Assembly (NCBI GenBank): GCA_016937945.1
Contig: JAFGVP010000066.1
Location: 1 to 45,048 of the forward strand
Length of the DNA stretch: 45,048 nt
Origin: Pontiellaceae bacterium
GTDB lineage: Bacteria; Verrucomicrobiota; Kiritimatiellia; Kiritimatiellales; Pontiellaceae
Direction: 5' to 3'
Below, in pieces: positions 25,999 through 35,535 of the stretch (within the stretch, counting starts at the first letter, position 1; each line of letters begins with the position of its first letter). A program made the position numbers and the translations under genes. Under the pieces are notes generated by a model. That model ran no database searches. It was not told the origin of the DNA and saw nothing but the letters and a program-made list of their open reading frames with translations.

Positions 25999-26856
25999 CT
26001 ACACCCCGGCATCGGAATCACCGATTGCAACATCGGAATTAACCAGCCGGATAGGAAACGGATCCGTGACAGCGCCGGTGTACAGTGTTCGATGCGGAAA
26101 GGGAATTTCAATCCCCTCCAGATCAAACCGGCGTTTGACCTCAATCAGAAGGCTGTTGCGTAAAGCTACATAATCCGCTTTCGCAAACCAGGGCGCAAAC
26201 AGAATCTCCAGAGAAGAATCGCCGAATCCCTTGAAAATAATCACCGGCTCCGGCTCATCGAGGCAGAAAGGATTCTGGTCCGCCACCTCCTTGAGAATAT
26301 TCATCACTCGTTCCACATCCTCCTTGTAAGCCACGCCGATATCGATATCCATGCGCCGGATCGGAAATCGGGTAATGTTAACGAAAGAGTTCTTGATCAA
26401 CGATTCATTCGGTATACGAATCAGCTTATTGTCGTAGGTGCGGAGCTGGATCGAAAGCAGATCAATCGAAAAAACGATTCCCATATCGCTGCCGGACTGT
26501 AAGGCATCGCCGACCTGAAACGGCCGTTCCCATACCAGAAAGATTCCACTGATCAGGTTCGAAAGACTCGTCTGCGCCGCAAAACCGATCGCCACGCCGG
26601 CAATTCCGGCTGCTCCCAACAGAGTCCCCAGCTTAACTCCCGCCTGATTCAGCACGGTCAGAAAAATAATAAGGGAACCGATGTAAACAATCCCCTTGCT
26701 CAGAAGCATCACAGCCTGATCCGTGACCTTGTTTTTCAGCCCTCTTCGAATGAGAAAACCCAGCAATTGAACAAGCGGAAGTCCAACCACCAGCAATAGC
26801 GCGCAAAGAATTATTGAAGCACGGTTCACATCCATCCATATAAGAAACTTTTCCAT
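25999..26856 (-). CDS. MscS-family mechanosensitive channel
   Basis: Protein of 285 aa from the second of two close ATGs. AGGA is 8 bases before 26856 but only 2 before 26862. Three N-terminal hydrophobic segments end in the pore helix region GTLLGAAGIAGVAIGFAAQ, followed by SLSNLISGIFLVWERPFQVGD, the hallmark of MscS. A cytoplasmic beta and alpha/beta domain follows (VFSIDLLSIQLRTYDNKLIRIPN). Such channels release solutes on hypo-osmotic shock. It follows the DUF432-like gene by about 10 nt, so the two are co-expressed. Confidence 0.94.
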   Translation of the reverse strand: MEKFLIWMDVNRASIILCALLLVVGLPLVQLLGFLIRRGLKNKVTDQAVMLLSKGIVYIGSLIIFLTVLNQAGVKLGTLLGAAGIAGVAIGFAAQTSLSNLISGIFLVWERPFQVGDALQSGSDMGIVFSIDLLSIQLRTYDNKLIRIPNESLIKNSFVNITRFPIRRMDIDIGVAYKEDVERVMNILKEVADQNPFCLDEPEPVIIFKGFGDSSLEILFAPWFAKADYVALRNSLLIEVKRRFDLEGIEIPFPHRTLYTGAVTDPFPIRLVNSDVAIGDSDAGV

Positions 26857-26865
26857 ATCCATTTC

Positions 26866-27660
26866 CTAAAAATCAGCCAGATGCTTCCAACTATCGAACG
26901 TACGAAGAATATCGCCACGATCAACCGGCTCTCGGGCACTCCCTAACAGCCGATCCGCGCCATCATATGGAGGAATACCACGAGCATAAACTACCCGGCT
27001 CCACTTGTTTGAACCACGATAGGTCGCCCGCCCCTGATTCGCCCACATTCGCTCCCGACCCTGATAGATCCTCAGATTGTGCGCATGCAGGCATAATCGG
27101 GTGAACTCAAGCGGGGCATCCGATGCATTGCGAATCTGAAAAGGCACAACGACCCGGTGAGGATGAGGGAGCAGATCCTCCTGTCGCAACTTGGCTGTTG
27201 TACGCATTGCGTAACACAGTTCACCTTCCGTGGTGGGACCGAACCACGAGTTTGAAAGCACCATGGAAGGCACCTCGGCTATGCGTTTGTATCGCCCGCC
27301 AAGTGAAACAACAACCCATGCCGGCACCCCGATGTAGAACTGAACCGACTGATTCGGAAGCAGCGAAACCGGCATTTCCGGCCGCACAATGACCGGACGG
27401 TCCGGCATACATGGATGCAACCTGATTTCATCGACCTGCTCACTGATGACCCAGCGCATCCACTTTAAATCGCCCATCTCCCGATCCCGGGAGATTGACA
27501 ACCGCTCCATTTCGTTAGCGCGATGATCTGATGCAAGATGCCACTCTTGCTCTCCTCGATGAATCCAAAGATCCAGACTCCCGAACTGAATGATAATGGT
27601 CTCACCACGATCAACCTTTATCGGCTCCCAAAGCCCTGCGTATTTCAAAAGTCCCTCCAT
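26866..27660 (-). CDS. DUF432-like protein upstream of mscS
   Basis: Soluble protein of 264 aa with no signal peptide or membrane helix. It starts MEGLLKYAGLWEPIKVDRGE and contains PVSLLPNQSVQFYIGVPAWV, the segment NSWFGPTTEGELCYAMRTTA, and a late beta-sandwich-like part (VPFQIRNASDAPLEFTRLCL). I associate this pattern with DUF432, whose bacterial members often sit beside mechanosensitive channel genes, as here. The role is unknown; tight coupling suggests it modulates the channel or shares its trigger. The gene starts at 27660 with a 131-nt upstream gap that should hold the operon promoter. Confidence 0.65.
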   Translation of the reverse strand: MEGLLKYAGLWEPIKVDRGETIIIQFGSLDLWIHRGEQEWHLASDHRANEMERLSISRDREMGDLKWMRWVISEQVDEIRLHPCMPDRPVIVRPEMPVSLLPNQSVQFYIGVPAWVVVSLGGRYKRIAEVPSMVLSNSWFGPTTEGELCYAMRTTAKLRQEDLLPHPHRVVVPFQIRNASDAPLEFTRLCLHAHNLRIYQGRERMWANQGRATYRGSNKWSRVVYARGIPPYDGADRLLGSAREPVDRGDILRTFDSWKHLADF

Positions 27661-27791
27661 GATATAAGTCCGCTCACAATGTTGAACATTAATCAGGGAT
27701 ACACAAAATATCCAAGCAGGAAGCTCTCAGAGATACAAAAAACGCCCCAAAATAAGCAGCATCACCGGAAACCCGGACGATTGCCGAAGAA

Positions 27792-28409
27792 TCAGCGAAA
27801 AATGCGGCGGATAAGTATAAAGGAACATCCGCACAGAACAATGAGAGAACAGGTTGCAGGCTCGGGTATTATTTCGAGCTCAATGCCATCGAGTCCGATC
27901 GCAGTCTGACTTCCAGTTGAAAACTGAACATCGGTATTAGCCGGAACAATAATGCTTGTGCTGAAGAGATCACTCTTGAGATTTGAAAGGTCCGCATAAT
28001 CAACGACGACCGGCTCCTGTCCGGCGACCGCAATAACAAAGCCTTCGTCAATATCATCGAACGTATTAAAATCCACTTCGTTGATGCGGATATCCCGGTT
28101 GAATGTAAATATCAGCAACTCCCCAGCATCAAATGCATCCGTTTCATCACCGGCGCCGTCGGCATTAATCCCGAAACTGGTGGTCGTCACGTTGACCTCC
28201 ATTGAATCACTACCGGAACGGACCGAGATCATTAAATCCGAGATCTCTACAACATTCACGGTCAACCCAAGCGGGCCGGCACCATCAAGCAGGTCTCCGG
28301 TTGTAATGGTTGCAGAATCAACCCCCTCGAGTACCATATAGTCTGCCCGGCCCACCCCGGGGGCAAAGGAAAAGAACACACTTAAACAAACGTAAAAACA
28401 ATACTTCAT
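27792..28409 (-). CDS. PEP-CTERM sorted exported protein
   Basis: Protein of 205 aa from the ATG at 28409, preceded by GGAGG at 7 bases; the extension to 28583 overlaps the upstream gene. It has a signal peptide (MKYCFYVCLSVFFSFAPGVG), a beta-rich acidic body with DGAGDETDAFDAGELLIFTF, and a C-terminal PEP-CTERM signal: PEPATCSLIVLCGCSFILI, then RRIFR, that is the PEP motif, a hydrophobic helix and a basic end. Such proteins are processed by an exosortase and linked to extracellular polysaccharide. No exosortase gene is in the window. Body function is unknown. Confidence 0.85.
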   Translation of the reverse strand: MKYCFYVCLSVFFSFAPGVGRADYMVLEGVDSATITTGDLLDGAGPLGLTVNVVEISDLMISVRSGSDSMEVNVTTTSFGINADGAGDETDAFDAGELLIFTFNRDIRINEVDFNTFDDIDEGFVIAVAGQEPVVVDYADLSNLKSDLFSTSIIVPANTDVQFSTGSQTAIGLDGIELEIIPEPATCSLIVLCGCSFILIRRIFR

Positions 28410-28419
28410 GATGCGCCTC

Positions 28420-29298
28420 CTATTCGGGAATAATTCGATAAAACCGACTGGAATTTGTGAATTCCAATGACCACCCGGCATTGGATGATATACCTCCGGA
28501 CACATCCTTCCACACATTCGAACCAAACAGATTAGTTGTGCTCTGTAACAGATAGGTCCTCCCTTCGTCGCTCCCGAACTCAAACTCCAGACGGGCTGTC
28601 ATATTCGTCCTGATCAAGGACAGTCGTCCACCTCCGCCCGATGCAGTCGCTATCGTTCCCAGAACCTTCAAATCCAATCCTTTCAAATCACGAATATATG
28701 AGGGACTGTTCCCCGATGAACTGTTCCATCCATAAAGACGGAATGCATGATTTCCAGAGAGCCCCTGAAAACGCTCATCAGACAGATCGATCGCCCCACC
28801 GAATCCACTGGCATCAGTATCAAACCCCCCGGTCATGTTTGCCGGATATGCCGATGCAATGACATGATCCGGCAGAAACCCATCGACACTGCAAAGAATC
28901 GCAATATTAGAGCAGGCATTTGCACTGCCCTCCCCGAACAGCTCTATGGAATCGAGGTTGAGAAAATATCCGGCATCGACGGCCAACATTATTTCAATGT
29001 AGTGACCAAGTGAAATCGCACCGACTAGCGAATTGGTCTCATCAGAACTACTGATCTTGAACCCGTACTGACCGGAGGTAGTGGTTGGATTTATACCGGG
29101 GCCGAGTGAAAGAGAGCCGACAACATGCTGAACATCCGTTGTTGTATTGAGCAGCGCATACGGAGGATCGCCAGATACGATGCCGACTCCGTCATCCAGA
29201 TCGACGCCAGCCACATCCCACCCGGCAAGCAGAGTCGCCCCCACTCGCACTGCTCCGACAAGAAGAATAAGCACCGTAATCCGTATCGTATTTAACAT
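28420..29298 (-). CDS. secreted beta-rich protein with C-terminal FYRI tag domain
   Basis: Protein of 292 aa with a signal peptide (MLNTIRITVLILLVGAVRVG). The body (LLAGWDVAGVDLDDGVG and on) is Gly/Ser/Asn/Asp rich, with FNLDSIELFG-like strands typical of choice-of-anchor domains in secreted proteins. The last ~75 residues, from RLSLIRTNMTARLEFEFGSD through YLLQSTTNLFGSNVWKDVSG to RFYRIIPE, match a repeat-like C-terminal domain seen in PVC exported proteins. The start follows GGGAGG. It is 10 nt upstream of the PEP-CTERM gene, so the pair is co-transcribed. Function unknown. Confidence 0.78.
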   Translation of the reverse strand: MLNTIRITVLILLVGAVRVGATLLAGWDVAGVDLDDGVGIVSGDPPYALLNTTTDVQHVVGSLSLGPGINPTTTSGQYGFKISSSDETNSLVGAISLGHYIEIMLAVDAGYFLNLDSIELFGEGSANACSNIAILCSVDGFLPDHVIASAYPANMTGGFDTDASGFGGAIDLSDERFQGLSGNHAFRLYGWNSSSGNSPSYIRDLKGLDLKVLGTIATASGGGGRLSLIRTNMTARLEFEFGSDEGRTYLLQSTTNLFGSNVWKDVSGGISSNAGWSLEFTNSSRFYRIIPE

Positions 29299-29399
29299 TT
29301 TACCTCCCTTTATTTCTCGTAACCTAAAACAATGGAAAGCATAACGAATACTGCACCTATCTTTTATTCTTATTTTTAATTATTTTTAGTAATATATAC

Positions 29400-29416
29400 T
29401 ATACTTTTAAAGTATA
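29400..29416. promoter_or_regulatory. 17-base perfect palindrome in an AT-rich promoter region
   Basis: TATACTTTTAAAGTATA has 8-base complementary arms about one T. It lies in a stretch of about 70 bases that is far more AT-rich than its surroundings, upstream of the two secreted-protein genes and 20 bases from the gmd-fcl terminator. It may be a regulator site or part of the promoter. Confidence 0.4.
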
Positions 29417-29435
29417 TTTTCATCAGGCAGGGCAC

Positions 29436-29473
29436 AAAAAAAGCCTCCTCGCAGTTAAACAACAAGGAAGCCT
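29436..29473 (-). terminator. rho-independent terminator of gmd-fcl
   Basis: On the minus strand AGGCTTCCT pairs with AGGAGGCTT (nine pairs including two G-U) across a 15-base loop, followed by seven Ts. It starts 26 nt after the fcl stop. Confidence 0.88.
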
Positions 29474-29498
29474 CTTCTAGAACACATCAAAAAAGAAA

Positions 29499-30467
29499 TC
29501 AGTCCGTATAGCGCTCCTTAAAATCAGCATAGGCACGCTTAATACCCTCTATCATCGAGATCTCCGGCTTCCATCCCATTCCCATCAGGCGGGAGGAATC
29601 CATCAGCTTGCGCGGAGTGCCATCAGGCTTGGAAGTATCCCATTCTATTTCGCCTTCATAGCCGACAACCTCGCGGACCGCCTCTGCCAGTTCCTTGATA
29701 GTGACTTCGGCACCGGAGCCCACATTTACATGGGCCTGAATCGTGCCGGACTCATCTTCGAAGGCCATATCCTTGTAATCTACGTTCTCCAGAAGGAAAA
29801 CGCAGGCTTCCGCCAGGTCATCGCTGTACAGGAACTCCCGAAGCGGCGATCCGCTTCCCCAGCATGTAACTTTATCCAGTCCCTGTTTCTTGGCCTCATG
29901 AAAGCGCCGGATGAATGCCGGAAGCACATGAGAGTTCTGCGGATGATAGTTATCGCCGGGGCCATACATATTGGTCGGCATCGCCGAGATAAAGTTGGTT
30001 TCATACTGACGGTTATATGCATCGCACAGACGAATCCCTGCAATTTTTGCAATGGCGTAAGGTTCATTTGTCGACTCAAGCGGACCGGTAAGCAGATGCT
30101 CTTCCTTCAGCGGTTGCGGCGCAAGTTTGGGATAAATGCAGCTTGATCCAAGGAAAAGCAGCTTCTTCACTCCATGTTTATATGCTGAGTGAATCACATT
30201 CATCTCAATCATCATGTTTTCATAGATGAACTGTCCGCGATACGTATTATTGGCAACAATGCCGCCGACCTTTGCCGCCACAAGCACCACATACTCCGGT
30301 TTCTCGGCCGCAAAAAAATCGTCCACCTCCTGCTGATTGATCAGATCCAACTGATCAATCGAGCGTCCCATCAGGTTCGTATACCCATGACGTTCAAGCG
30401 CTCGCCATATACCGCTCCCAACAAGCCCCAGATGGCCCGCCACGTAGATTTTGGAATCTTTTTCCAT
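29499..30467 (-). CDS. fcl: GDP-L-fucose synthase
   Basis: Protein of 322 aa from the ATG at 30467; an in-frame TTG at 30473 is less likely. It converts GDP-4-keto-6-deoxymannose to GDP-L-fucose by epimerisation and NADPH-dependent reduction. The N-terminal dinucleotide loop is [14 protein letters not shown], and the catalytic Tyr-Lys pair is in [10 protein letters not shown], with the Ser in LGSSCIYPK. The [11 protein letters not shown] block is family-typical. The start is 3 nt after the gmd stop (TGATTATG), so it is coupled to gmd. Together they make GDP-fucose for surface glycans. Confidence 0.95.
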   Translation of the reverse strand: MEKDSKIYVAGHLGLVGSGIWRALERHGYTNLMGRSIDQLDLINQQEVDDFFAAEKPEYVVLVAAKVGGIVANNTYRGQFIYENMMIEMNVIHSAYKHGVKKLLFLGSSCIYPKLAPQPLKEEHLLTGPLESTNEPYAIAKIAGIRLCDAYNRQYETNFISAMPTNMYGPGDNYHPQNSHVLPAFIRRFHEAKKQGLDKVTCWGSGSPLREFLYSDDLAEACVFLLENVDYKDMAFEDESGTIQAHVNVGSGAEVTIKELAEAVREVVGYEGEIEWDTSKPDGTPRKLMDSSRLMGMGWKPEISMIEGIKRAYADFKERYTD

Positions 30468-30469
30468 AA

Positions 30470-31522
30470 TCAAAATCCGATTTCATATTTCGGGTTATCG
30501 AGCAAACGCAGGTCACCATCGGTCATGATCTGAACCAGCTGTTCAAATTTCACTTTCGGTTCCCAGCCCAGCTGAGCCTTTGCCTTTGCGGGATTACCAA
30601 GAAGCTGATCCACCTCGCATGGACGATAGTAACGCTTATCCATACGAACGATGACCTCACCGGTATCCTTGTTCAGACCAATTTCATCAACATCTTCGCC
30701 TTCCCACAAAACCGTGATGCCGACCCTCGCAAACGACTTTTCGATAAATTCACGAACCGTGTGCATCTCGTTGGTCGCCACAACATAGTCGTCCGGCGTA
30801 TCCTGCTGTAGCATCATCCACATCATTTCAACGTAGTCCGGCGCATAGCCCCAGTCACGCAGGGCATTGATATTCCCCATGTAGAGACACTTCTGAAGAC
30901 CACGGGAAATACGGGCGACCGCCATCGTAATCTTACGGGTAACAAAGGTTTCCCCTCGCCGCGGAGATTCATGGTTAAAAAGAATTCCGTTGCTGGCATG
31001 CAGGCCATAGGACTCACGGTAATTTTTCACGATCCAGAATCCATATTGCTTGGCAACGGCATACGGTGAACGGGGATAAAACGGAGTTGTTTCCGTCTGG
31101 GGAACTTCCATTACCTTTCCGTACAGCTCGGACGTAGAAGCCTGATAAAAACGGGAGGGAACACCGGTTTCGCGAATGGCATCAAGCAGACGTAACGTAC
31201 CGGTCGCATCCACCTCTGCCGTGTATTCCGGAACCTCGAAAGAAACCTGTACGTGCGACTGTGCCGCCAGATTATAAATTTCCGCCGGCTCAATTTTCTC
31301 AATGAGCCGATTCAGGTTGCTCGAGTCCGTCAGGTCGCCGTAATGAAGAATCATATTCGGCTGTCCGGCGAGCTGATCCTGATAAAGATGGTCGATACGG
31401 TGCGTATTAAACGTACTGGCACGACGAATGATCCCATGCACTTCATATCCCTTTGACAGCAAAAGTTCAGTCAGATACGACCCGTCCTGTCCGGTAATCC
31501 CTGTAATCAATGCTTTCTTCAT
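30470..31522 (-). CDS. gmd: GDP-mannose 4,6-dehydratase
   Basis: Protein of 350 aa, normal for the family. The Rossmann loop is [23 protein letters not shown] in pieces. [22 protein letters not shown] and the catalytic [10 protein letters not shown] (Tyr-x3-Lys) are present, followed by [16 protein letters not shown]. It removes water from GDP-mannose to give GDP-4-keto-6-deoxymannose, the substrate of the next gene. AAGGAG lies 8 bases before the start. The promoter should be between the cysNC terminator and 31522. No GDP-mannose synthesis gene is nearby. Confidence 0.96.
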   Translation of the reverse strand: MKKALITGITGQDGSYLTELLLSKGYEVHGIIRRASTFNTHRIDHLYQDQLAGQPNMILHYGDLTDSSNLNRLIEKIEPAEIYNLAAQSHVQVSFEVPEYTAEVDATGTLRLLDAIRETGVPSRFYQASTSELYGKVMEVPQTETTPFYPRSPYAVAKQYGFWIVKNYRESYGLHASNGILFNHESPRRGETFVTRKITMAVARISRGLQKCLYMGNINALRDWGYAPDYVEMMWMMLQQDTPDDYVVATNEMHTVREFIEKSFARVGITVLWEGEDVDEIGLNKDTGEVIVRMDKRYYRPCEVDQLLGNPAKAKAQLGWEPKVKFEQLVQIMTDGDLRLLDNPKYEIGF

Positions 31523-31641
31523 TTCTTGCTCCTTACATAATCAAATGTCAAAAATCGCGTGAATTTCTCATTTTCAATCCGAATGATCAACTCTGATGGA
31601 AGATTCATTCATGCCCGCTTATCCCATTTGTATTTGCAGTC

Positions 31642-31682
31642 AAAAAACAAAATCAAGGGTGCCGAATTTAATCGGCACCCTT
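31642..31682 (-). terminator. rho-independent terminator of the cys operon
   Basis: A perfect 11-bp stem, AAGGGTGCCGA with TCGGCACCCTT around a six-base loop, is followed on the minus strand by GATTTTGTTTTTTG. It begins 27 nt after the cysNC stop and closes the long glmS-cys unit. Confidence 0.92.
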
Positions 31683-31708
31683 CACCATTTGGATATTCAT
31701 TCACTCAA

Positions 31709-33673
31709 CTATCCGATGATACCCCGCCCTCGCAAATCATCTATAATGATCTCGGCGGCCTTATCCGGACTCATATCCTGAGTCGCCAACGTCAGCTCCG
31801 CATCCTGAGGCGCTTCATAAGGATCACTGATTCCTGTAAACTGCTGAATCTCTCCGGCGCGTGCCTTTTTATACAACCCCTTTGGATCTCGCTCTTCGCA
31901 GATCTCAAGCGGCGTATCGACAAAAACCTCAACAAAGGTTTCATCACCGATCACCTCCCGGGCGGATGCTCGGTCGGATATATAGGGGGAAATGAAGGAA
32001 GTAATCACAATCACGCCGGCATCATTCATCAATGAAGCCACTTCTGAAATGCGGCGTATATTTTCCTTTCGATCGTCCATGGAGAACCCGAGGTCACGAT
32101 TCAGGCCGTGTCGGACATTATCACCATCCAGAATGTAGCAAAGATGCCCCTTTTCCATCAGGCTCTTTTCCAGCTCCTTGGCAATGGTCGATTTGCCGGA
32201 CCCGCTAAGACCGGTTAACCAGACGGTTGCACCCTTCTGATTCAGGAGCTTCCGCCGATCCTCTGCACTGACAAGACTGTCACTGCGTACGATGTTCTGA
32301 CTCACCGGAGACGCCTTATGCCCCGGCTTGGAGACAATTCGATCTACGATCATGCCGGCACCAACCGTCACATTACTTAGCCGATCAACAATAATGAATG
32401 CGCCGGTCGCCCGGTTTCGTTCATATGAATCAAAGGCAATAGGACGATGCAGCGTAAGATGACAACGACCGATTTCATTCAACTGCAGATCCGTTGAATT
32501 ATCGTCCTCTTCATTCTTATCGCGCTTCATGGTATTAACATCGACCTTGTAGCGGATATTTGTCAGGACGCCCGGCACCATACTGGACGTGTGCTTGATG
32601 AGATAGCTCTTCCCCGATCGGGCGGCGTCTTCATGCATCCAGACAACCATAGCCTCAAACTCATTCCCGATATGAGGAAGATTATTTACAGGAACCAGCA
32701 TGTTTCCACGGGACACATCAATCTCGTCATTCAGGGTCACCGTGATTGCCTGCGGAGCAAACGCCTCCTCGATTTCCCCATCCGGTCCATAAATCGCCTT
32801 CACAGTAGACTGCTGCCGGGAAGGAAGACTGGCAACGGCATCGCCTTTTCGCACAACACCAGAGGCCAAGGTACCACTGAAACCGCGAAAATCGAGATTG
32901 GGACGCAGCACATACTGTACGGGTAAACGCATATCGATCAGGTTGCGATCCGTCGAGATATTTACGCTTTCCATATGATGAAGGAACGTGGGGCCATCAT
33001 ACCATGCGAGGTTTTCACTATGGGAAACCACATTATCTCCCTTCAACGCGGAGATCGGAATAAAGTGAATGTCAGAAAAATTAAGACGGGATACAAATGC
33101 GTTATAATCCGCAACAATCTTTTCATAGGTATTCTGTGACCAATCCACGAGGTCCATCTTATTCACCGCAACGACCACGTGCTTAATACCCAGCAGAGAA
33201 CAGATAAAACTGTGCCGCTTGGTCTGGGTAATCACGCCATATCGCGCATCAATAAGAATAACCGCCAGATTACAGGTCGAAGCGCCCGTCGCCATATTTC
33301 TCGTGTACTGTTCATGACCAGGGCAGTCGGCGATGATGAATTTACGTTTATCCGTAGAAAAATAGCGGTAGGCCACGTCAATGGTAATCCCCTGCTCCCG
33401 TTCAGCCTTGAGACCATCTGTTAAAAGCGCCGGATCAAAATCTTCTCCCGTGGTACCGTACACCTTGGAATCCTTGGCCACTTTTTCAAGCTGATCCTCA
33501 TAGATCATGTGCGTGTCATAAAGCAGGCGACCGATCAGCGTGGATTTCCCGTCATCAACAGATCCACAGGTCAGCAGACGCAGCAGATCCTTTGTTTCAT
33601 GCCGGCTAAGGTATTCGCTGATGTCGCTTCGAATCAGCTCTTCTTCCTGAATCTTGTAACTGGAGTCTTTCAT
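31709..33673 (-). CDS. cysNC: bifunctional sulfate adenylyltransferase subunit 1/APS kinase
   Basis: Fusion protein of 654 aa. Residues ~25-450 are the EF-Tu-like GTPase CysN with CGSVDDGKSTLIGRLL (P loop), DCPGHEQYTRN and the NKMD specificity motif. Residues ~455-654 are APS kinase with WLTGLSGSGKSTIAKELE and LDGDNVRHGLNRDLGFS. With CysD it makes APS from sulfate and ATP, then phosphorylates it to PAPS. Its ATG overlaps the cysD stop (TAATG), giving translational coupling. No PAPS or sulfite reductase gene is in view, leaving PAPS use for sulfotransferases open. Confidence 0.96.
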   Translation of the reverse strand: MKDSSYKIQEEELIRSDISEYLSRHETKDLLRLLTCGSVDDGKSTLIGRLLYDTHMIYEDQLEKVAKDSKVYGTTGEDFDPALLTDGLKAEREQGITIDVAYRYFSTDKRKFIIADCPGHEQYTRNMATGASTCNLAVILIDARYGVITQTKRHSFICSLLGIKHVVVAVNKMDLVDWSQNTYEKIVADYNAFVSRLNFSDIHFIPISALKGDNVVSHSENLAWYDGPTFLHHMESVNISTDRNLIDMRLPVQYVLRPNLDFRGFSGTLASGVVRKGDAVASLPSRQQSTVKAIYGPDGEIEEAFAPQAITVTLNDEIDVSRGNMLVPVNNLPHIGNEFEAMVVWMHEDAARSGKSYLIKHTSSMVPGVLTNIRYKVDVNTMKRDKNEEDDNSTDLQLNEIGRCHLTLHRPIAFDSYERNRATGAFIIVDRLSNVTVGAGMIVDRIVSKPGHKASPVSQNIVRSDSLVSAEDRRKLLNQKGATVWLTGLSGSGKSTIAKELEKSLMEKGHLCYILDGDNVRHGLNRDLGFSMDDRKENIRRISEVASLMNDAGVIVITSFISPYISDRASAREVIGDETFVEVFVDTPLEICEERDPKGLYKKARAGEIQQFTGISDPYEAPQDAELTLATQDMSPDKAAEIIIDDLRGRGIIG

Positions 33674-34575
33674 TAGAAATACCCATCCTTCTTCTTTTCT
33701 TCCATGGAGGAGGTGTCGCTATCGATGACGCGACCCTGTCGTTCTGAGGTCGTGGTGAGCAGCATTTCCTGCACGATTTCCTCCACGGTTTCGGCATTGG
33801 ATTCTACGGCACCGGTAAGTGGATAACAGCCGAGCGTACGGAACCGCACCTTTTTCATCATGGGGCTCTCACCCTCTTTCAGCGGCATGCGGTCATCATC
33901 CACCATAATCAAAACACCATCCCGCTCTACCACCGGACGTTCACCGGCATAGTAAAGCGGAACAATCGGAATATCCTCGCGCAACAGGTAGAGCCAGATA
34001 TCGAGTTCCGTCCAGTTTGACAACGGGAAAACACGGATGGATTCGCCCTTGTTAATCTTGGCATTATAAAGATTCCACAGTTCGGGACGCTGATTCTTCG
34101 GATCCCACTGATGGTATTCATTACGGAAGCTGTACACGCGCTCCTTGGCCCGGCTCTTTTCCTCGTCGCGCCGGGCACCACCGAATGCAGCATCAAACTT
34201 ATAGTGATTGAGGGCTTGTTTCAGCGCATCGGTTTTCATGATTTGCGTATGCTTTTCCGATCCGTGTGAAAAGGGACTGACCTGATCTTTTCCGTCCGGG
34301 TTAATCCAGACCTTAATGTCCACATCATACTTTTCAGCCATAAGAGAGCGGAACTTATACATCTCCCGAAATTTCCATTGGGTATCAACATGCATCAAAG
34401 GAAATGGAATCTTACCCGGCGCAAACGCCTTATGCGCCAGATGAAGCATTACGGAGGAATCCTTCCCGATGGAATAGAGCATCACCGGATTATCAAACTC
34501 TGCGGCCACCTCTCGGATAATATGGATGCTCTCGGCCTCCAGTTGTTTTAGATGCGATAAATTGTATCCACTCAT
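33673..34575 (-). CDS. cysD: sulfate adenylyltransferase subunit 2
   Basis: Protein of 300 aa from [20 protein letters not shown] at 34575, where GGAG is well placed; the longer reading from 34596 has no better site. The ATP pyrophosphatase P-loop is [14 protein letters not shown] (SxGKDS), with [11 protein letters not shown] and the C-terminal [16 protein letters not shown] block that matches CysD. It catalyses adenylyl transfer to sulfate, driven by CysN GTP hydrolysis. It overlaps cysNC by one base and follows cysQ by 84 nt. Confidence 0.96.
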   Translation of the reverse strand: MSGYNLSHLKQLEAESIHIIREVAAEFDNPVMLYSIGKDSSVMLHLAHKAFAPGKIPFPLMHVDTQWKFREMYKFRSLMAEKYDVDIKVWINPDGKDQVSPFSHGSEKHTQIMKTDALKQALNHYKFDAAFGGARRDEEKSRAKERVYSFRNEYHQWDPKNQRPELWNLYNAKINKGESIRVFPLSNWTELDIWLYLLREDIPIVPLYYAGERPVVERDGVLIMVDDDRMPLKEGESPMMKKVRFRTLGCYPLTGAVESNAETVEEIVQEMLLTTTSERQGRVIDSDTSSMEEKKKDGYF

Positions 34576-34659
34576 TTTTTTCTCCAGATTCGTCATCGAT
34601 CAACTAATCATGACTATTCCTGTTATATATTAGATATCTTGTCCAGCCCTATCCAGAAA

Positions 34660-35511
34660 TCATTTACACAATCCACTGACAACAAAATAAGGATTTAACA
34701 GATTCTCCTTGTTATAGCGCAACATTGCGCTGAATGACTCCTGCGCGTCCGGTGTGCACAGATAGTCTGCCGCAGATACGGAAGGATTGAATTCAAACAC
34801 GGCGCCTCCCGCCGCCCGGACAACGGCATGCGCCGCCGCCGTATCCCACTCCATGGTGGGAGCAATTCTCGGATAAATATCAGCGGATCCCTCGGCAACC
34901 ATACACAGCTTTAACGAGCTGCCACGAGAAACCAGCTCAACAGCTCCATAACGAGCTTCTAAATCTGCAATAAAGCTTCTGGTTTCATCATTGCAATGCG
35001 ACTTTGAGGCAACAATGCGAAGAGGTGTTGACGGCGATTGCGAGATCCGGCAAGACGTTGCGGATCCGATCAACTCGTCGATGGATTTACCAACACATTG
35101 AGCAACCTTAAACGCACCGTTTTCCAATCCGAGATACAATGTGGCTTCCACCGGTACGTAAACCACCCCCGCAACAGGGATGCCTTGATCAATCAAGGCG
35201 ATATTAACTGTAAATTCGCCGTTCTTCTTGATGAATTCCTTCGTTCCATCCAAAGGATCCACCAACCAATAGGTCGTCCAGGAGCTTCGCTCTTCATAAG
35301 AAACCGCGGCACTCTCTTCGGAAAGAACGGGATACGGGGTTTGCTCAAGCGCCGCCACAATGATCCGATGCGCCGCCTTGTCGGCCGCGGTCAGCGGAGA
35401 ATCATCAGACTTAAACTCTACCTCGAAATCCTGAGCATAGATTTCCAACATGGCTTCGCCCGCCTGAATGGCACACTCAGCCGCTATTTTCATTAGTTCA
35501 TTTGTATTCAT
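34660..35511 (-). CDS. cysQ: 3'(2'),5'-bisphosphate nucleotidase
   Basis: Protein of 283 aa of the inositol-monophosphatase fold. Metal-binding motifs are LSEESA (E65/E66), D85-PLDGTKEF, and EWDTAAAHAVVRAAGG near the C terminus. CysQ converts PAP, the by-product of PAPS use, to AMP. Its place between a sulfate-type permease and cysDNC shows that PAPS is consumed in quantity. The start lacks a strong ribosome binding site, so coupling to the upstream gene (24 nt away) may matter. Confidence 0.93.
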   Translation of the reverse strand: MNTNELMKIAAECAIQAGEAMLEIYAQDFEVEFKSDDSPLTAADKAAHRIIVAALEQTPYPVLSEESAAVSYEERSSWTTYWLVDPLDGTKEFIKKNGEFTVNIALIDQGIPVAGVVYVPVEATLYLGLENGAFKVAQCVGKSIDELIGSATSCRISQSPSTPLRIVASKSHCNDETRSFIADLEARYGAVELVSRGSSLKLCMVAEGSADIYPRIAPTMEWDTAAAHAVVRAAGGAVFEFNPSVSAADYLCTPDAQESFSAMLRYNKENLLNPYFVVSGLCK

Positions 35512-35535
35512 AAGCTTTAAATAAGGTTGGACACA

